Assembly (NCBI RefSeq): GCF_042654345.1 | Contig: NZ_JBHSGB010000010.1 | Span: 124,001 to 188,000, forward strand | DNA: 64,000 nucleotides | Direction: 5' to 3' | DNA from: Pararheinheimera marina | GTDB taxonomy: Bacteria > Pseudomonadota > Gammaproteobacteria > Enterobacterales > Alteromonadaceae | In this document: positions 34,085-42,963 of the stretch, one piece after another | How the letters are laid out: each line of letters opens with the position of its first letter | Numbering within the stretch: position 1 is the stretch's first letter | Notes under the pieces: model-generated | Database searches by the model: none | Seen by the model: the letters and a program-made list of their open reading frames with translations, nothing else | Told to the model about the DNA's origin: nothing | Made by a program: the position numbers and the translations under genes

Positions 34085-34505
34085 GCGGGCTATGAGCCGT
34101 TTGCTCCTGATGCTCCAGTGATTCCAGTTCAATTTGAATGGCGTTACAGGAGATCTGAATTTCATAAAGTGATACCAGCAAACTGCCCATTAAACTGGCC
34201 AGACTGGCGGCAAAACTCCATTGACCGGCGAGCTGCCACTGCATAAAAAGACAAAACATCGACAAGGTACAGAGCACAAAACTAATCACGCCCCAGCGCT
34301 GCATGGAGCGGATCAGAAAGACCCGTTTACGCAGGTTCTCGATTTGACGTTTTGCCAGCTCACGCACCTGATCGCCTTCCCGGGTGTTGAGTTGGCGGAT
34401 TAATTGCGCCAGCACCAGAAACCTGTTGGTGTAGGCCAGTAACAGCAGGGAGATGGCCGGAAATAATAATGCCGGGGTGGTGATTGTCATCAATGATAAA
34501 TCCAT
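34071..34505 (-). CDS. DUF2721 family membrane protein
   Basis: A 144-residue protein with helices near 10-25, 70-88 and 95-112 and a basic cytoplasmic stretch RQLNTREGDQVRELAKRQIENLRKRV between the first two. This spacing and the C-terminal SLYEIQISCNAIQIEL match the DUF2721 family, which has no known function. It is convergent with the multi-sensor kinase, and the two genes overlap by 14 nt. Confidence 0.8.
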   Translation of the reverse strand: MDLSLMTITTPALLFPAISLLLLAYTNRFLVLAQLIRQLNTREGDQVRELAKRQIENLRKRVFLIRSMQRWGVISFVLCTLSMFCLFMQWQLAGQWSFAASLASLMGSLLVSLYEIQISCNAIQIELESLEHQEQTAHSPLNLP

Positions 34506-34614
34506 AAAAACTCCAGTTCAGAACGAAAACCTGCCAGCCTGTCAGTCTGAGGGTTTGGCATAAACTCCGGCTGTTGTGTATGATGCCAGCCGATAGCCGC
34601 ACGGAGTCTCCAGC

Positions 34615-35244
34615 ATGAAACAAAAAGCCAATAATTTCCAGATGATGCGTGAACTTGGGTACTACCAGCAAGCGGCAATTGCGGCCGCTTTGCTCGAGCG
34701 TATGTTACCGAATTACCAGCTATTTGCCGAAGTCACTGAATTTGGTGATGCCAAATTGTGTCGCGATATTTTGAATATGGTGTGGGAATGGTTGTTTGTA
34801 CGCCGGGTGAAGATTAACTTCGAGCGGCTGGCAGAAGAGCTGGAGCTGGCCACACCAGACCAGGCCAATTTTGATGTTTTTGGGGTGTTTCCGGCCATTG
34901 ATACCGCGACAGCACTGGACACTATGCTCAATGGTATTTCGTCCCAGGACGCGGCTGAATTTATTAATGTGGCAAAAATTTCGCAGGCAACAGTGGCCCG
35001 GTTGATTGAATGGGAAGCAGAAGAGCTGGACATCAGTTCAGAAGCGGAGCTGAAGAAACATGTGCGCGATCACGAACTGATGCAGTATGAAATGGATTGT
35101 CTTGCTGAACTGATTGAGTTAGTACGGCCTATCCAAAGCTTTGAAAAAAACGATGTGCAGCAGCTGAAAGCCTGGGTGAAAGAACAAGGTCTGACCAATT
35201 TAGGGATGGAGTTTAGTTCAGAAAATAATCAATCCGATCAGTGA
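34615..35244 (+). CDS. DUF416 family protein (YjaG-like)
   Basis: A 209-residue soluble protein resembling E. coli YjaG: AAALLERMLPNYQLFAEVTEFGD, ILNMVWEWL, VKINFERLAEELE and DFDVFGVFPAIDTATALD-type blocks line up in order. The function of the family is unknown. It stands alone, with the c-di-GMP riboswitch region following on the same strand. Confidence 0.85.
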   Translation: MKQKANNFQMMRELGYYQQAAIAAALLERMLPNYQLFAEVTEFGDAKLCRDILNMVWEWLFVRRVKINFERLAEELELATPDQANFDVFGVFPAIDTATALDTMLNGISSQDAAEFINVAKISQATVARLIEWEAEELDISSEAELKKHVRDHELMQYEMDCLAELIELVRPIQSFEKNDVQQLKAWVKEQGLTNLGMEFSSENNQSDQ

Positions 35245-35330
35245 GTTTTCGGTACTATTAGTTTAACTAATTAAAAAACCTTAAAAAATTGTGTTGCGCG
35301 ATTTTTATTCGCTATTTACAATGCGCACCG

Positions 35331-35409
35331 CTCGAAAGGCAAGTCTCCTGAAAAGGAGCACACGCAAAGCTTCAGATCTAAGGGGAAACCTATGATAGCT
35401 GGGCTGCCG
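35331..35409 (+). ncRNA. cyclic di-GMP-I (GEMM-I) riboswitch aptamer
   Basis: The conserved landmarks of the GEMM-I aptamer occur in order: cgaaaggcaag (35333-35343), a hairpin tctcc-tgaaaa-ggag (35344-35358), acgcaaagc (35362-35370), ctaagg (35378-35383), and atgatagctgggctgccg (35392-35409), which matches the family 3-prime segment. It lies 167 nt before a DUF3718 gene on the same strand. Downstream, catcag-aata-ctgatg (35440-35455) is a small hairpin, and gctcctt near 35462-35468 could pair with aaggagc at 35353-35359, offering an alternative fold. The rest of the 35245-35576 gap has no gene. Confidence 0.9.
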
Positions 35410-35576
35410 TAACCGGTCAGGTTACGTAGGACGCGCACCCATCAGAATACTGATGTTCAAAGCTCCTTCTTTCGTGTTTGCTGATATGACAGTAGCGTTG
35501 TTGCTGTGGTGGTAGTCAGCCTGAAAAACCATGATTCTGCCTGAATTCAGGCTTAGCTAAACCCGGAGCTTTTGAC

Positions 35577-35948
35577 ATGAAATTCAAATTTGTTGCTTTA
35601 GTTGCTACTGCTGTTGCCGCCCAATTCGTTGCCCCTGTTGCTTCTGCCAATGACCAGTTAGCTCAGTCTATCTGTGCTTATGTCGCTGACAACAACAAAA
35701 ACAACCTGCGTAAGACACTGTCAGACAACCGTCTGCGTTTAAAAGCTGTGTACGATGGCATCAGCTGTGATGGTTTACCTCTGGTACGTTTCGCGATTAA
35801 AAACAACGCCGCTGACACTGCAGAATTCATCATCAAGCAGTTACCAGGTAGCCAGGTTGCTCAGTCAGGTGATATCGAGTGGGCGAACAGCAATGGTTTC
35901 GCAGCCTCTCCAATCCTGGAAGTGATCAAGGCTCGTAGCGCCAGCTAA
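35577..35948 (+). CDS. DUF3718 family small exported protein
   Basis: A 123-residue protein with a signal peptide (about 1-24, ending ASA) and a DUF3718-like body: QSICAYVADNNKNNLRKTLSDNRLRLKAVYDGISCDGLPLVRFAI, with two cysteines that may form a disulfide. Family function is unknown. It lies downstream of the c-di-GMP riboswitch, so its level probably follows c-di-GMP, which would fit a biofilm or surface role; that link is inference. A perfect 14-nt palindrome gcctgaattcaggc lies at 35539-35552 in its leader. Confidence 0.85.
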   Translation: MKFKFVALVATAVAAQFVAPVASANDQLAQSICAYVADNNKNNLRKTLSDNRLRLKAVYDGISCDGLPLVRFAIKNNAADTAEFIIKQLPGSQVAQSGDIEWANSNGFAASPILEVIKARSAS

Positions 35949-35964
35949 TTCAGAATTCTTTGTT

Positions 35965-35994
35965 AAAAAAGCCATGCAACTGCATGGCTTTTTT
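35965..35994. terminator. bidirectional terminator
   Basis: aaaaaagccatgca and tgcatggctttttt pair perfectly, with A and T runs on both sides. It ends both the DUF3718 gene and the convergent rsmD. Confidence 0.92.
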
Positions 35995-35999
35995 ATTGA

Positions 36000-36596
36000 T
36001 TAGCCAGCGGTCTGCCACAAACGGTAGGCCAGTTGCCCGGCAATTTTTTCTTTCAGCAGTGTCCAGCCTGCTGGTATGTCCTGCAGTGCTAATTCTTTTT
36101 CGGTTTCCAGATACACCAAGGCGCCCGGTTTTAACCAACCGTTAGTTGTCAACGCCTGACAGGTCGGCAGTGCCAGCTGCTGGCGAAATGGCGGGTCGAT
36201 AAACACCAGATCAAACTGCTGGTTGGCCTGCTTATTCAGCCAAAGCAGGGTATCGGTCTGCAGCACTGAGCCTTCAGTGGTGTTCAGGCTTTGCAGGTGC
36301 TTTTTCAAAAGGGTGGCGGTTGACGCATCTTTTTCCAGCATCAGCACGGACGCCGCATAACGTGACAAGGCTTCCAGCCCCAGGCTGCCTGAACCGGCAA
36401 AGCAGTCCAGTACAGCAGCACCGGCCACATCCTGCATCAGCCAGTTAAATAAGGTTTCTTTCACCCGGTCTGACGTGGGTCTCAGCCCTTGCGTGTCAAG
36501 TACGGGTAAGCGCCGCCCTTTCCAGCGGCCACTGATCAGGCGCACATAACCCGGACCATTGTGAGAGGGGCTTGGTTTCTGACGAGCTGTTTTCAT
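36000..36596 (-). CDS. rsmD: 16S rRNA (guanine(966)-N(2))-methyltransferase
   Basis: A 198-residue SAM-dependent enzyme that methylates G966 of 16S rRNA. Landmarks: RLISGRWKGRRLPV, GLRPTSDRVKETLFNWL, the SAM loop DCFAGSGSLGLEALSR, and the DPPF catalytic motif (VFIDPPF). ATG 36596 has AGGG about 10 nt upstream and matches homologue starts; ATG 36614 would add six residues. It is divergent from ftsY, as in many gammaproteobacteria. Confidence 0.95.
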   Translation of the reverse strand: MKTARQKPSPSHNGPGYVRLISGRWKGRRLPVLDTQGLRPTSDRVKETLFNWLMQDVAGAAVLDCFAGSGSLGLEALSRYAASVLMLEKDASTATLLKKHLQSLNTTEGSVLQTDTLLWLNKQANQQFDLVFIDPPFRQQLALPTCQALTTNGWLKPGALVYLETEKELALQDIPAGWTLLKEKIAGQLAYRLWQTAG

Positions 36597-36677
36597 TGAG
36601 TTTTTGCCCTGCATCTTAAAGATGGTACTATAAGCGGCGATTTTACCTTAGTTTCCAATCTTCTGGCATCGAGCTTT

Positions 36678-37937
36678 ATGACTACGCAAAATAAACTGTT
36701 TTCCTGGCTGGGTTTCGGCAAAAAGTCTCAAAACGAACAGCCTGCGCCTGCAGAACAAGAATTACCAGCAGTGGCTCAGCCAGAGCAAGCGTCAAGCAAG
36801 GAGCACGCTGCAGAAGAAACCACAGTCGCAGCCGATGTGCCAACAGAACAGCCTGTTGTGGCTGCAAAGGAAACTTTAGAAGAAGCTGCGGTGACGGCGC
36901 CGATGGAAAGCGCCGTTGAAACCGAGATTCTGCCAACACCTGCTGCTGAGCTGGATACACCTGTACAGCCCGAAGTCGGCGCAAAACCCGCAGTGATCGA
37001 AGCAACAACAGCCAAAGTGGGTTTTTTTACCCGGTTACGCCAGGGACTCAGCAAAACCAGCGAGAACCTTGGCAATGGCCTGGCCAGTCTGTTTCGTGGC
37101 AAAAAAATTGATGATGAATTGTATGAAGAGCTGGAAACCCAGCTGTTACTGGCTGATGTGGGTGTGGAAACCAGCCAGAAACTGATTAAGCAGCTGGTGC
37201 TGCATGCCGATCGAAAACAACTGCGTGACGCCGAAGCCTTGTACGACAAGCTGCAGCAGGAAATGGCTGACATGCTGCAAAAAGTGGAGCAGCCTCTGCA
37301 GCTGGACGGCGCTGATGGCCCATATGTGATTTTAATGGTGGGGGTGAACGGCGTAGGTAAAACCACCACCATCGGCAAACTGGCCCAGCAATTCAAACAG
37401 CAAGGCAAAACTGTGATGCTGGCAGCCGGTGATACCTTCCGTGCCGCTGCGGTTGAACAACTGCAGGTGTGGGGCGAGCGTAACCAGATCCCGGTGATTG
37501 CCCAGCAGACCGGCGCCGACAGTGCCTCGGTGATTTTTGACGCCTACCAGGCAGCAAAAGCGCGCAATGTGGACGTGCTGATTGCTGACACCGCGGGCCG
37601 TTTGCAAAACAAAACACACTTAATGGAAGAGCTGAAAAAGATTGTCCGGGTGATGAAAAAAATTGACGGCGCCGCACCACACGAAGTGATGCTGACGCTG
37701 GACGCTGGCACAGGTCAGAATGCATTAAGTCAGGCCCGTTTATTTAAAGAAGCGGTGGATATTACTGGTATCAGTCTGACCAAACTGGACGGCACCGCCA
37801 AAGGTGGGGTGATTTTCGCCATCGCCGACCAGTTCAGCCTGCCTATCCGTTACATTGGGGTGGGCGAAGGCATTGATGACCTGCGGGTGTTTCATAGCCA
37901 TGACTTTATTAAAGCCTTGTTTAACCGGGATCTCTGA
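36678..37937 (+). CDS. ftsY: signal recognition particle receptor FtsY
   Basis: A 419-residue GTPase that docks SRP-ribosome complexes at the inner membrane. The N-terminal A domain (about 1-115) is acidic and Ala/Glu/Pro-rich. The N domain follows, then the G domain with GVNGVGKTTTIGKLA, DTFRAAAVEQL, DTAGRLQNK and TKLDGTAKGG. It is first of the ftsY-ftsE-ftsX operon, with 2 nt to ftsE. Confidence 0.97.
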   Translation: MTTQNKLFSWLGFGKKSQNEQPAPAEQELPAVAQPEQASSKEHAAEETTVAADVPTEQPVVAAKETLEEAAVTAPMESAVETEILPTPAAELDTPVQPEVGAKPAVIEATTAKVGFFTRLRQGLSKTSENLGNGLASLFRGKKIDDELYEELETQLLLADVGVETSQKLIKQLVLHADRKQLRDAEALYDKLQQEMADMLQKVEQPLQLDGADGPYVILMVGVNGVGKTTTIGKLAQQFKQQGKTVMLAAGDTFRAAAVEQLQVWGERNQIPVIAQQTGADSASVIFDAYQAAKARNVDVLIADTAGRLQNKTHLMEELKKIVRVMKKIDGAAPHEVMLTLDAGTGQNALSQARLFKEAVDITGISLTKLDGTAKGGVIFAIADQFSLPIRYIGVGEGIDDLRVFHSHDFIKALFNRDL

Positions 37938-37939
37938 AC

Positions 37940-38620
37940 ATGCTGCGTTTTGAACAGGTGACCAAAGGATACAGTGGTGGTTTTGTCGCATTAGACAGGG
38001 TCAGCTTTGAACTGGAAAAAGGCGAGATGGCCTTTCTGACTGGCCACTCCGGGGCTGGCAAAAGTACCTTGTTACGTCTGATCAGCCTGATCGAACGCCC
38101 CAGTGCGGGCAGAGTCTTTATCAACGGCGTGGATTTAAGCAAAATTCGTCAACGCCAGGTGCCGTACATCCGTCGGGATATCGGCATGATCTTTCAGAAT
38201 CACAAACTGCTGATGAACCATACGGTGTTTGACAACGTGGCTTTGCCTTTGGTGATTGAAGGTTTTAGTGGCAAAGATATGGCCAAGCGGGTGCACGCTG
38301 CCCTGGATAAAGTGGGCCTGCTCGACAAAGTCCGTTGCTTGCCACACACCTTGTCTGGTGGTGAACAGCAACGGGTGGGCATTGCCCGCGCCGTGGTGAA
38401 CCGGCCACCTTTGTTACTGGCGGACGAGCCGACAGGTAACCTGGATCCGGAATTATCCAAAGAAATTATGGGTGTGTTCGAAGCTTTTAATCAGGTTGGT
38501 GTGTCTGTGCTGATTGCCAGCCACGATTTAAGCCTGCTGGCCCGGATGCGTTACCGTACTCTGACACTGCGTAATGGCCGGATGATTAATGACGGCCTGA
38601 GCTGGGGGGCCGACGAATGA
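37940..38620 (+). CDS. ftsE: cell division ATP-binding protein FtsE
   Basis: A 226-residue ABC ATPase. Walker A is GHSGAGKST, the signature LSGGEQQRVGIARA, Walker B LLLADEPTGNLD, and the switch histidine is in IASHDLSLL. With FtsX it controls the peptidoglycan hydrolase activator EnvC at the septum; envC is also encoded in this window (42964-44124). It overlaps ftsX by 4 nt. Confidence 0.97.
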   Translation: MLRFEQVTKGYSGGFVALDRVSFELEKGEMAFLTGHSGAGKSTLLRLISLIERPSAGRVFINGVDLSKIRQRQVPYIRRDIGMIFQNHKLLMNHTVFDNVALPLVIEGFSGKDMAKRVHAALDKVGLLDKVRCLPHTLSGGEQQRVGIARAVVNRPPLLLADEPTGNLDPELSKEIMGVFEAFNQVGVSVLIASHDLSLLARMRYRTLTLRNGRMINDGLSWGADE

Positions 38621-39597
38621 GCATTCTGTTTCAGGGCCGTGCCACAGGTGCAACCGCAGCAAAAGTCAGCCTTTGGCGCAAGTTTGTCATGTTTTGGGTG
38701 GCGCATTTACGCCAGGCTGTGACCAGCCTGGGTGAAATCTGGCTGACGCCGGCCTCCTCATTACTGACCGTGGCCGTAATTGGCGTCAGTTTAACTTTGC
38801 CAGTCACCTTGCATTTGATGGTGAAAAACCTGCAACAAGTGGGGCAGGGCGTCGACAAAGCGGCTCAAATCAGTTTGTTTTTGCAACAAGACACCAATGA
38901 AACCCAAATTGCTGAGCTGCTGGCATTGCTGCAAGCAGACCCACAAATAGCCCAGGTTGAATTTATTGATAAAGGCCAGGCGCTGAATGAGTTTAAACAA
39001 AGCTCGGGCTTTGGCGATTCGCTGGATTACCTGGATGAAAACCCGCTGCCTCATGTGATGCTGGTGACACCGGCTGACACCTCGGCCGCTGCTGCCTCTG
39101 CGTTGCTGAAGCAGTTGCAGCAAGAACGGTACATCGACATCGCCAAGCTGGATATAGGTTGGCTGGAGCGGCTGGATGCCATAGTGTCGCTGGTGCGGCA
39201 GGCCGCTATCGCTGTGGCTGTGTTGTTGGTGCTGGCGTTGTTGCTGGTGGTGGGCAATACCATACGGCTGATGGTGCTGAGTAAAAAAGGCGAAATTGAA
39301 GTGATGAAGCTGGTTGGTGCGACCGACTCTTATATTCAGCGGCCTTTCCTTTATACCGGGATTTGGCTGGGCTTGTTTGGTGGCGTGTTAACCTTTCTGA
39401 TTGAAGAAGTGCTGATGTGGTGGCTGGAGCAAGGTATTGCGACCGTCACTCAGCTGTATGAAGGCAGCTTCCAATTGCAACCGATGAGCCTGGCTGAACT
39501 GGGTTACTTATTGCTTGGTGCGATACTCTTGGGCTTATTGGGATCTTACCTGGCGGTGCGCCGTACCATAGCGCAGATCGATGCCGTCGGGGTTTGA
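38617..39597 (+). CDS. ftsX: cell division membrane protein FtsX
   Basis: A 326-residue permease-like partner of FtsE with four helices (near 50-72, 197-219, 247-270 and 293-318) and a periplasmic domain between the first two that contacts EnvC. The segment KKGEIEVMKLVGATDSYIQRPFLYTG is the family signature before helix 3. It ends 2 nt before the convergent EAL/HDOD gene. Confidence 0.96.
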   Translation: MSILFQGRATGATAAKVSLWRKFVMFWVAHLRQAVTSLGEIWLTPASSLLTVAVIGVSLTLPVTLHLMVKNLQQVGQGVDKAAQISLFLQQDTNETQIAELLALLQADPQIAQVEFIDKGQALNEFKQSSGFGDSLDYLDENPLPHVMLVTPADTSAAAASALLKQLQQERYIDIAKLDIGWLERLDAIVSLVRQAAIAVAVLLVLALLLVVGNTIRLMVLSKKGEIEVMKLVGATDSYIQRPFLYTGIWLGLFGGVLTFLIEEVLMWWLEQGIATVTQLYEGSFQLQPMSLAELGYLLLGAILLGLLGSYLAVRRTIAQIDAVGV

Positions 39598-39599
39598 GC

Positions 39600-40814
39600 T
39601 CAGCGTGCATTAAGCAGGCTTTGCCCCCATTCGACGGCGTCCAGATAGATTCTGTTTAGGTCGACGTCGGCAGCCACCAGGCTGGCCGACAATTCGATTT
39701 GTTGCTTCCATTGCCCCTGCTCAAAGGTGGCTTCCAATGCTAAATAACGCGCTAACATACCTTTGCCTTCCAGTAATGCGCTTTTGATTTCATCCAGTAA
39801 TGGCAGTTGGGATAGCAATTCAGGCAGAGGTTGTTCTAATAGTGCGTCTACCAGGGAAAACAAACCGGTCAGGAAGGCTGCGGGCGGGTTGTCGTGATCA
39901 CCACGAATGGATGCCAACTGGTCACAAAAACGTGCCCGGATCAGCGACATCACCAGTAATTCATCCGATTGGCCTTCGGCCAGATTAGCCAGCGCCAGCA
40001 GCGAGATAAACTTCTTCAGTTCAGCCTCACCCATATACACCATGGCGTGTTTTAACGAGCCGATGCTTTGTTTACGGCCGAAGTTGGCACTGTTAATAAA
40101 ACGCAGCAGCTTGTACGACATGTCGAGGTCACGCTGCATAATGCCTGCGAGCTTATCGAAATCCAGCTGTACTTTGCTGGACTCCCCAATCAGAGTCAGT
40201 AAATTCAGCTTATTGGACCCAAGCTGTTTATGTTTAATCATCTCTGGGCGGGCAAAAAAATAGCCTTGGTATAGAGTGAAACCCAGAGTTTGTAGTTGAG
40301 CATATTCCTCTGCGGTTTCTACTTTCTCTGCCAGCAAGGTGACAGGGTAGGGGCTGACCCTGCGCAGGTAACGGCTGATTTCCAGCACATTAAATTGCCG
40401 GACATCTATTTTCAGAATATGTATATAGGGTAAGAACACATCCCACTTTGGATCAAAATCGTGGTCGTCCAACGCCAGACGATAGCCCATTTTATGTAAC
40501 TCTTTACAGGCAAGCAGTAGCTCATCACTGATCGTTACTGTTTCCAGGATCTCAATAACGATGGCGTTGGGGTCGATGGAGGTTGGAAAATGGTGGATCA
40601 GTGTATCTGCCGAAAAGTTAATAAAAGCTTGTTTACCGCTAGTTATTTTCTCGACGCCCAACATTAAGTGGTGTTGGGTAATTAACTTTGAGGTGGCTTC
40701 ATCGGCGTTGATATTAGGAAAACTGTTGTCTACGCCATCCCTGAATAACAACTCATAACCCATCACTTCTTTTTGCAGATTAAAAATGGGTTGCCTGGCT
40801 ACATAACAATACAT
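39600..40814 (-). CDS. EAL-HDOD signalling protein with degenerate EAL
   Basis: A 404-residue protein with an N-terminal EAL-like half (about 1-200) and a C-terminal HDOD half (about 205-385). The EAL motif is replaced by YELLFR, and LALDDHDFD stands where DDFGTG is expected, so phosphodiesterase activity is unlikely. Such YuxH/CdgJ-type proteins control motility in vibrios; the same role here is a guess. ATG 40814 with gaggcgg upstream begins the conserved MYCYVARQPIF block; the open frame to 40892 lacks support. Confidence 0.9.
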   Translation of the reverse strand: MYCYVARQPIFNLQKEVMGYELLFRDGVDNSFPNINADEATSKLITQHHLMLGVEKITSGKQAFINFSADTLIHHFPTSIDPNAIVIEILETVTISDELLLACKELHKMGYRLALDDHDFDPKWDVFLPYIHILKIDVRQFNVLEISRYLRRVSPYPVTLLAEKVETAEEYAQLQTLGFTLYQGYFFARPEMIKHKQLGSNKLNLLTLIGESSKVQLDFDKLAGIMQRDLDMSYKLLRFINSANFGRKQSIGSLKHAMVYMGEAELKKFISLLALANLAEGQSDELLVMSLIRARFCDQLASIRGDHDNPPAAFLTGLFSLVDALLEQPLPELLSQLPLLDEIKSALLEGKGMLARYLALEATFEQGQWKQQIELSASLVAADVDLNRIYLDAVEWGQSLLNAR

Positions 40815-40962
40815 CGTACCGCCTCTGTTCTTTTTATTCGTTGAGTCTGCTGATCCGAGCTTTAAACTTATCCTATTTTGTTGCCTGACCACTCTATATG
40901 AGCAGATATTATTAAAATAGCAGTATTAGAAAATTTGGATCTTAAAAGCCTGAAAAAAACAT

Positions 40963-40989
40963 TTAGCACTCTCTGGTAAAGAGTGCTAA
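40963..40989. promoter_or_regulatory. CIRCE operator (HrcA box) upstream of rpoH
   Basis: ttagcactc (40963-40971), a 9-nt spacer and gagtgctaa (40981-40989) match the CIRCE consensus at all 18 arm positions with the exact spacing. It ends 35 nt before the rpoH ATG. HrcA, the known CIRCE repressor, is not encoded in this window. Confidence 0.93.
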
Positions 40990-41024
40990 CATCAGTCGCA
41001 CTTCAGAAATGAAAGGGGTTTAAG

Positions 41025-41876
41025 ATGACGCAAACAGCACAGTTGATGACGCTGACAGTGGCCGGTAGCGGTAGCCTGGAAGCTTATACTCATGCAGTCA
41101 GTACCATCCCTATGCTTAGCGCCGAAGAAGAACGCGCTTTAGCCGAACGTTTACATCAGGATGGTGATCTGGAAGCTGCCCGCCAGTTGATTATGTCGCA
41201 CTTACGTTTTGTTGTGCACATTGCCCGCAGCTACTCAGGTTACGGTCTACCAATCAGCGACTTAATTCAGGAAGGCAATATAGGCCTGATGAAAGCAGTC
41301 AAACGTTTTGACCCGGCAGTGGGTGTTCGCCTGGTGTCCTTTGCTGTGCACTGGATCAAAGCAGAAATTCATGAGTTTGTGTTAAAGAACTGGCGTATCG
41401 TCAAAGTGGCGACCACCAAAGCACAACGCAAACTGTTTTTTAATCTGCGTAAGGCGAAAAAACACTTAGGCTGGTTTAGTCAGGAAGAAGTGAAAAATGT
41501 CGCGGAGTCGTTAGGGGTTCCTGAGCACGAAGTGCTGGAGATGGAAGCCCGGATGAGCAACCACGATATGCCATTTGATGCGCCGGACGATGACGACGAA
41601 AGCTACACTGCACCTGTCTACTTTCTGGAAGACAAAGGCTCTGATTTAGCCAACCGGATTGAAGAAGACCAGTGGGACAATGCCGCAGTTGATCGTCTGC
41701 AAGCTGCAGTCCGCACTTTGGATGAGCGCAGCCAGGACATTATCCGTGCCCGTTGGCTGGACCAGAACAAAATGACGCTGCAAGAGTTGGCTGACCGTTA
41801 TCAGGTGTCTGCCGAACGTGTGCGTCAGTTGGAAAAAAATGCAATGAAAAAACTGCAGGCCGCTATGGCAGCCTGA
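41025..41876 (+). CDS. rpoH: RNA polymerase heat-shock sigma factor (sigma-32)
   Basis: A 283-residue sigma factor. The family-specific RpoH box QRKLFFNLRKAKK lies near residues 131-143; region 2 has LRFVVHIARSYSGYGLPISDLIQEGNIGLMKAVKRFDP, and region 4 ends TLQELADRYQVSAERVRQLEKNAMKKL. It directs transcription of chaperone and protease genes. It follows the ftsYEX block as in E. coli, with the EAL/HDOD gene inserted between. A perfect CIRCE element upstream suggests HrcA control. ggggtt before the ATG is the ribosome binding site. Confidence 0.97.
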   Translation: MTQTAQLMTLTVAGSGSLEAYTHAVSTIPMLSAEEERALAERLHQDGDLEAARQLIMSHLRFVVHIARSYSGYGLPISDLIQEGNIGLMKAVKRFDPAVGVRLVSFAVHWIKAEIHEFVLKNWRIVKVATTKAQRKLFFNLRKAKKHLGWFSQEEVKNVAESLGVPEHEVLEMEARMSNHDMPFDAPDDDDESYTAPVYFLEDKGSDLANRIEEDQWDNAAVDRLQAAVRTLDERSQDIIRARWLDQNKMTLQELADRYQVSAERVRQLEKNAMKKLQAAMAA

Positions 41877-41890
41877 GCAGTGCTGAATTT

Positions 41891-41921
41891 AAAAAGCCGG
41901 AGCTGATGCTCCGGCTTTTTT
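41891..41921. terminator. bidirectional terminator between rpoH and yibQ
   Basis: aaaaagccggagc and gctccggcttttt pair around tgat. It serves rpoH and the convergent gpmI-envC-yibQ operon. Confidence 0.93.
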
Positions 41922-41925
41922 GTTA

Positions 41926-42963
41926 CTAGCGGCTGTGGCTGCGCCCAAGCTGAAAGAATGGTGGCGTGACGGGTTTCGGCTGTTGTTGCGGCTGGTAGTG
42001 TTTATAGAGTGGCACTCTCGGGCTTTGTTCGGCTGGCAACGTCAGCGGATTCAGCCACTCAGGAATAACGTAATCGCGGTTCAGCGCCTGTTCCTGCTGC
42101 AGGATAAGCTGTTCGGCCATGGCTGGAGTCATCAGCTCTTGCTCTGCAGGTTTGGACACCTTTGCAAGCTCTGAGTTGTGTTCTGCTGGTGACGGCTTTG
42201 TTTGCACAATGGCGTGCAATGGTAGGCTCTGATCCGCTCTCACCAAAGGGTAATCTGCTGGTAGTAAGGCCGACAACGGCACCAGTTGAACTCCCGCTTT
42301 GGCGATAGTCGCCAGGTTTTTTTGCAGATACTGATAAGTTTCCGGGTAAGGGTGGCCTATGGCAATGGCCTGCTGATGCTGTTTCGCCAGCTGCAAAGCC
42401 TGCTTAAACTGTTTGTCGAGTGCCGCATAACTGCGGTCATTGTCCAAAAACACCTGTCGGGTCAGCAACGGCACCTGATGCAGGCTGGCATAACGGGCTG
42501 CGGTGCTTTTGGCTGTGGTTTTGCTGTCGAGGAAAAACAGTTTACGCTGCCCCAGGTACGCAAGGGTCCAGTCCATCACCTGGTCCTGCTCAGTGAAGTA
42601 GCTGCCCATATGGTTGTTCATGCCAATGGCCTGCGGTACGTCGGCAAAAGCGGCATCCAGCATCTGCTCTATTTGCTGTCGGTCCATCGTGACTTTCAGT
42701 GCATTTTTGCTTAAATCCGCGCGGCGGGCCGATTCCATCGGCATGTGTAGAATGACATCCCGGCCTTTAAGCATGGCTGCCTGCGCCATCGCTTTGCTGT
42801 GGGTGGTATGCGGGATCACCGCATAGGTCAGCGGGTATTTCAGCTCCAGCAGGCGGTAATCGGTCTGGTGATAACCTATATCATCAATCACGATTACCAG
42901 CCGGGGCTGAGCCAGCAGAGAGGAAGAGCACAACAGGGCACACCATACCAACAACCATTTCAT
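41926..42963 (-). CDS. yibQ: divergent polysaccharide deacetylase family protein (YibQ)
   Basis: A 345-residue exported protein with a signal peptide (about 1-18). The NodB-like fold shows LVIVIDDIGYHQTDYRLL, AVIPHTTHSKAMA, and DVILHMPMES. The proline- and glutamine-rich tail after residue 260 is not part of the domain. The enzymatic role is not established. It is last in the gpmI-envC-yibQ operon, its ATG touching the envC stop codon. Confidence 0.9.
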   Translation of the reverse strand: MKWLLVWCALLCSSSLLAQPRLVIVIDDIGYHQTDYRLLELKYPLTYAVIPHTTHSKAMAQAAMLKGRDVILHMPMESARRADLSKNALKVTMDRQQIEQMLDAAFADVPQAIGMNNHMGSYFTEQDQVMDWTLAYLGQRKLFFLDSKTTAKSTAARYASLHQVPLLTRQVFLDNDRSYAALDKQFKQALQLAKQHQQAIAIGHPYPETYQYLQKNLATIAKAGVQLVPLSALLPADYPLVRADQSLPLHAIVQTKPSPAEHNSELAKVSKPAEQELMTPAMAEQLILQQEQALNRDYVIPEWLNPLTLPAEQSPRVPLYKHYQPQQQPKPVTPPFFQLGRSHSR

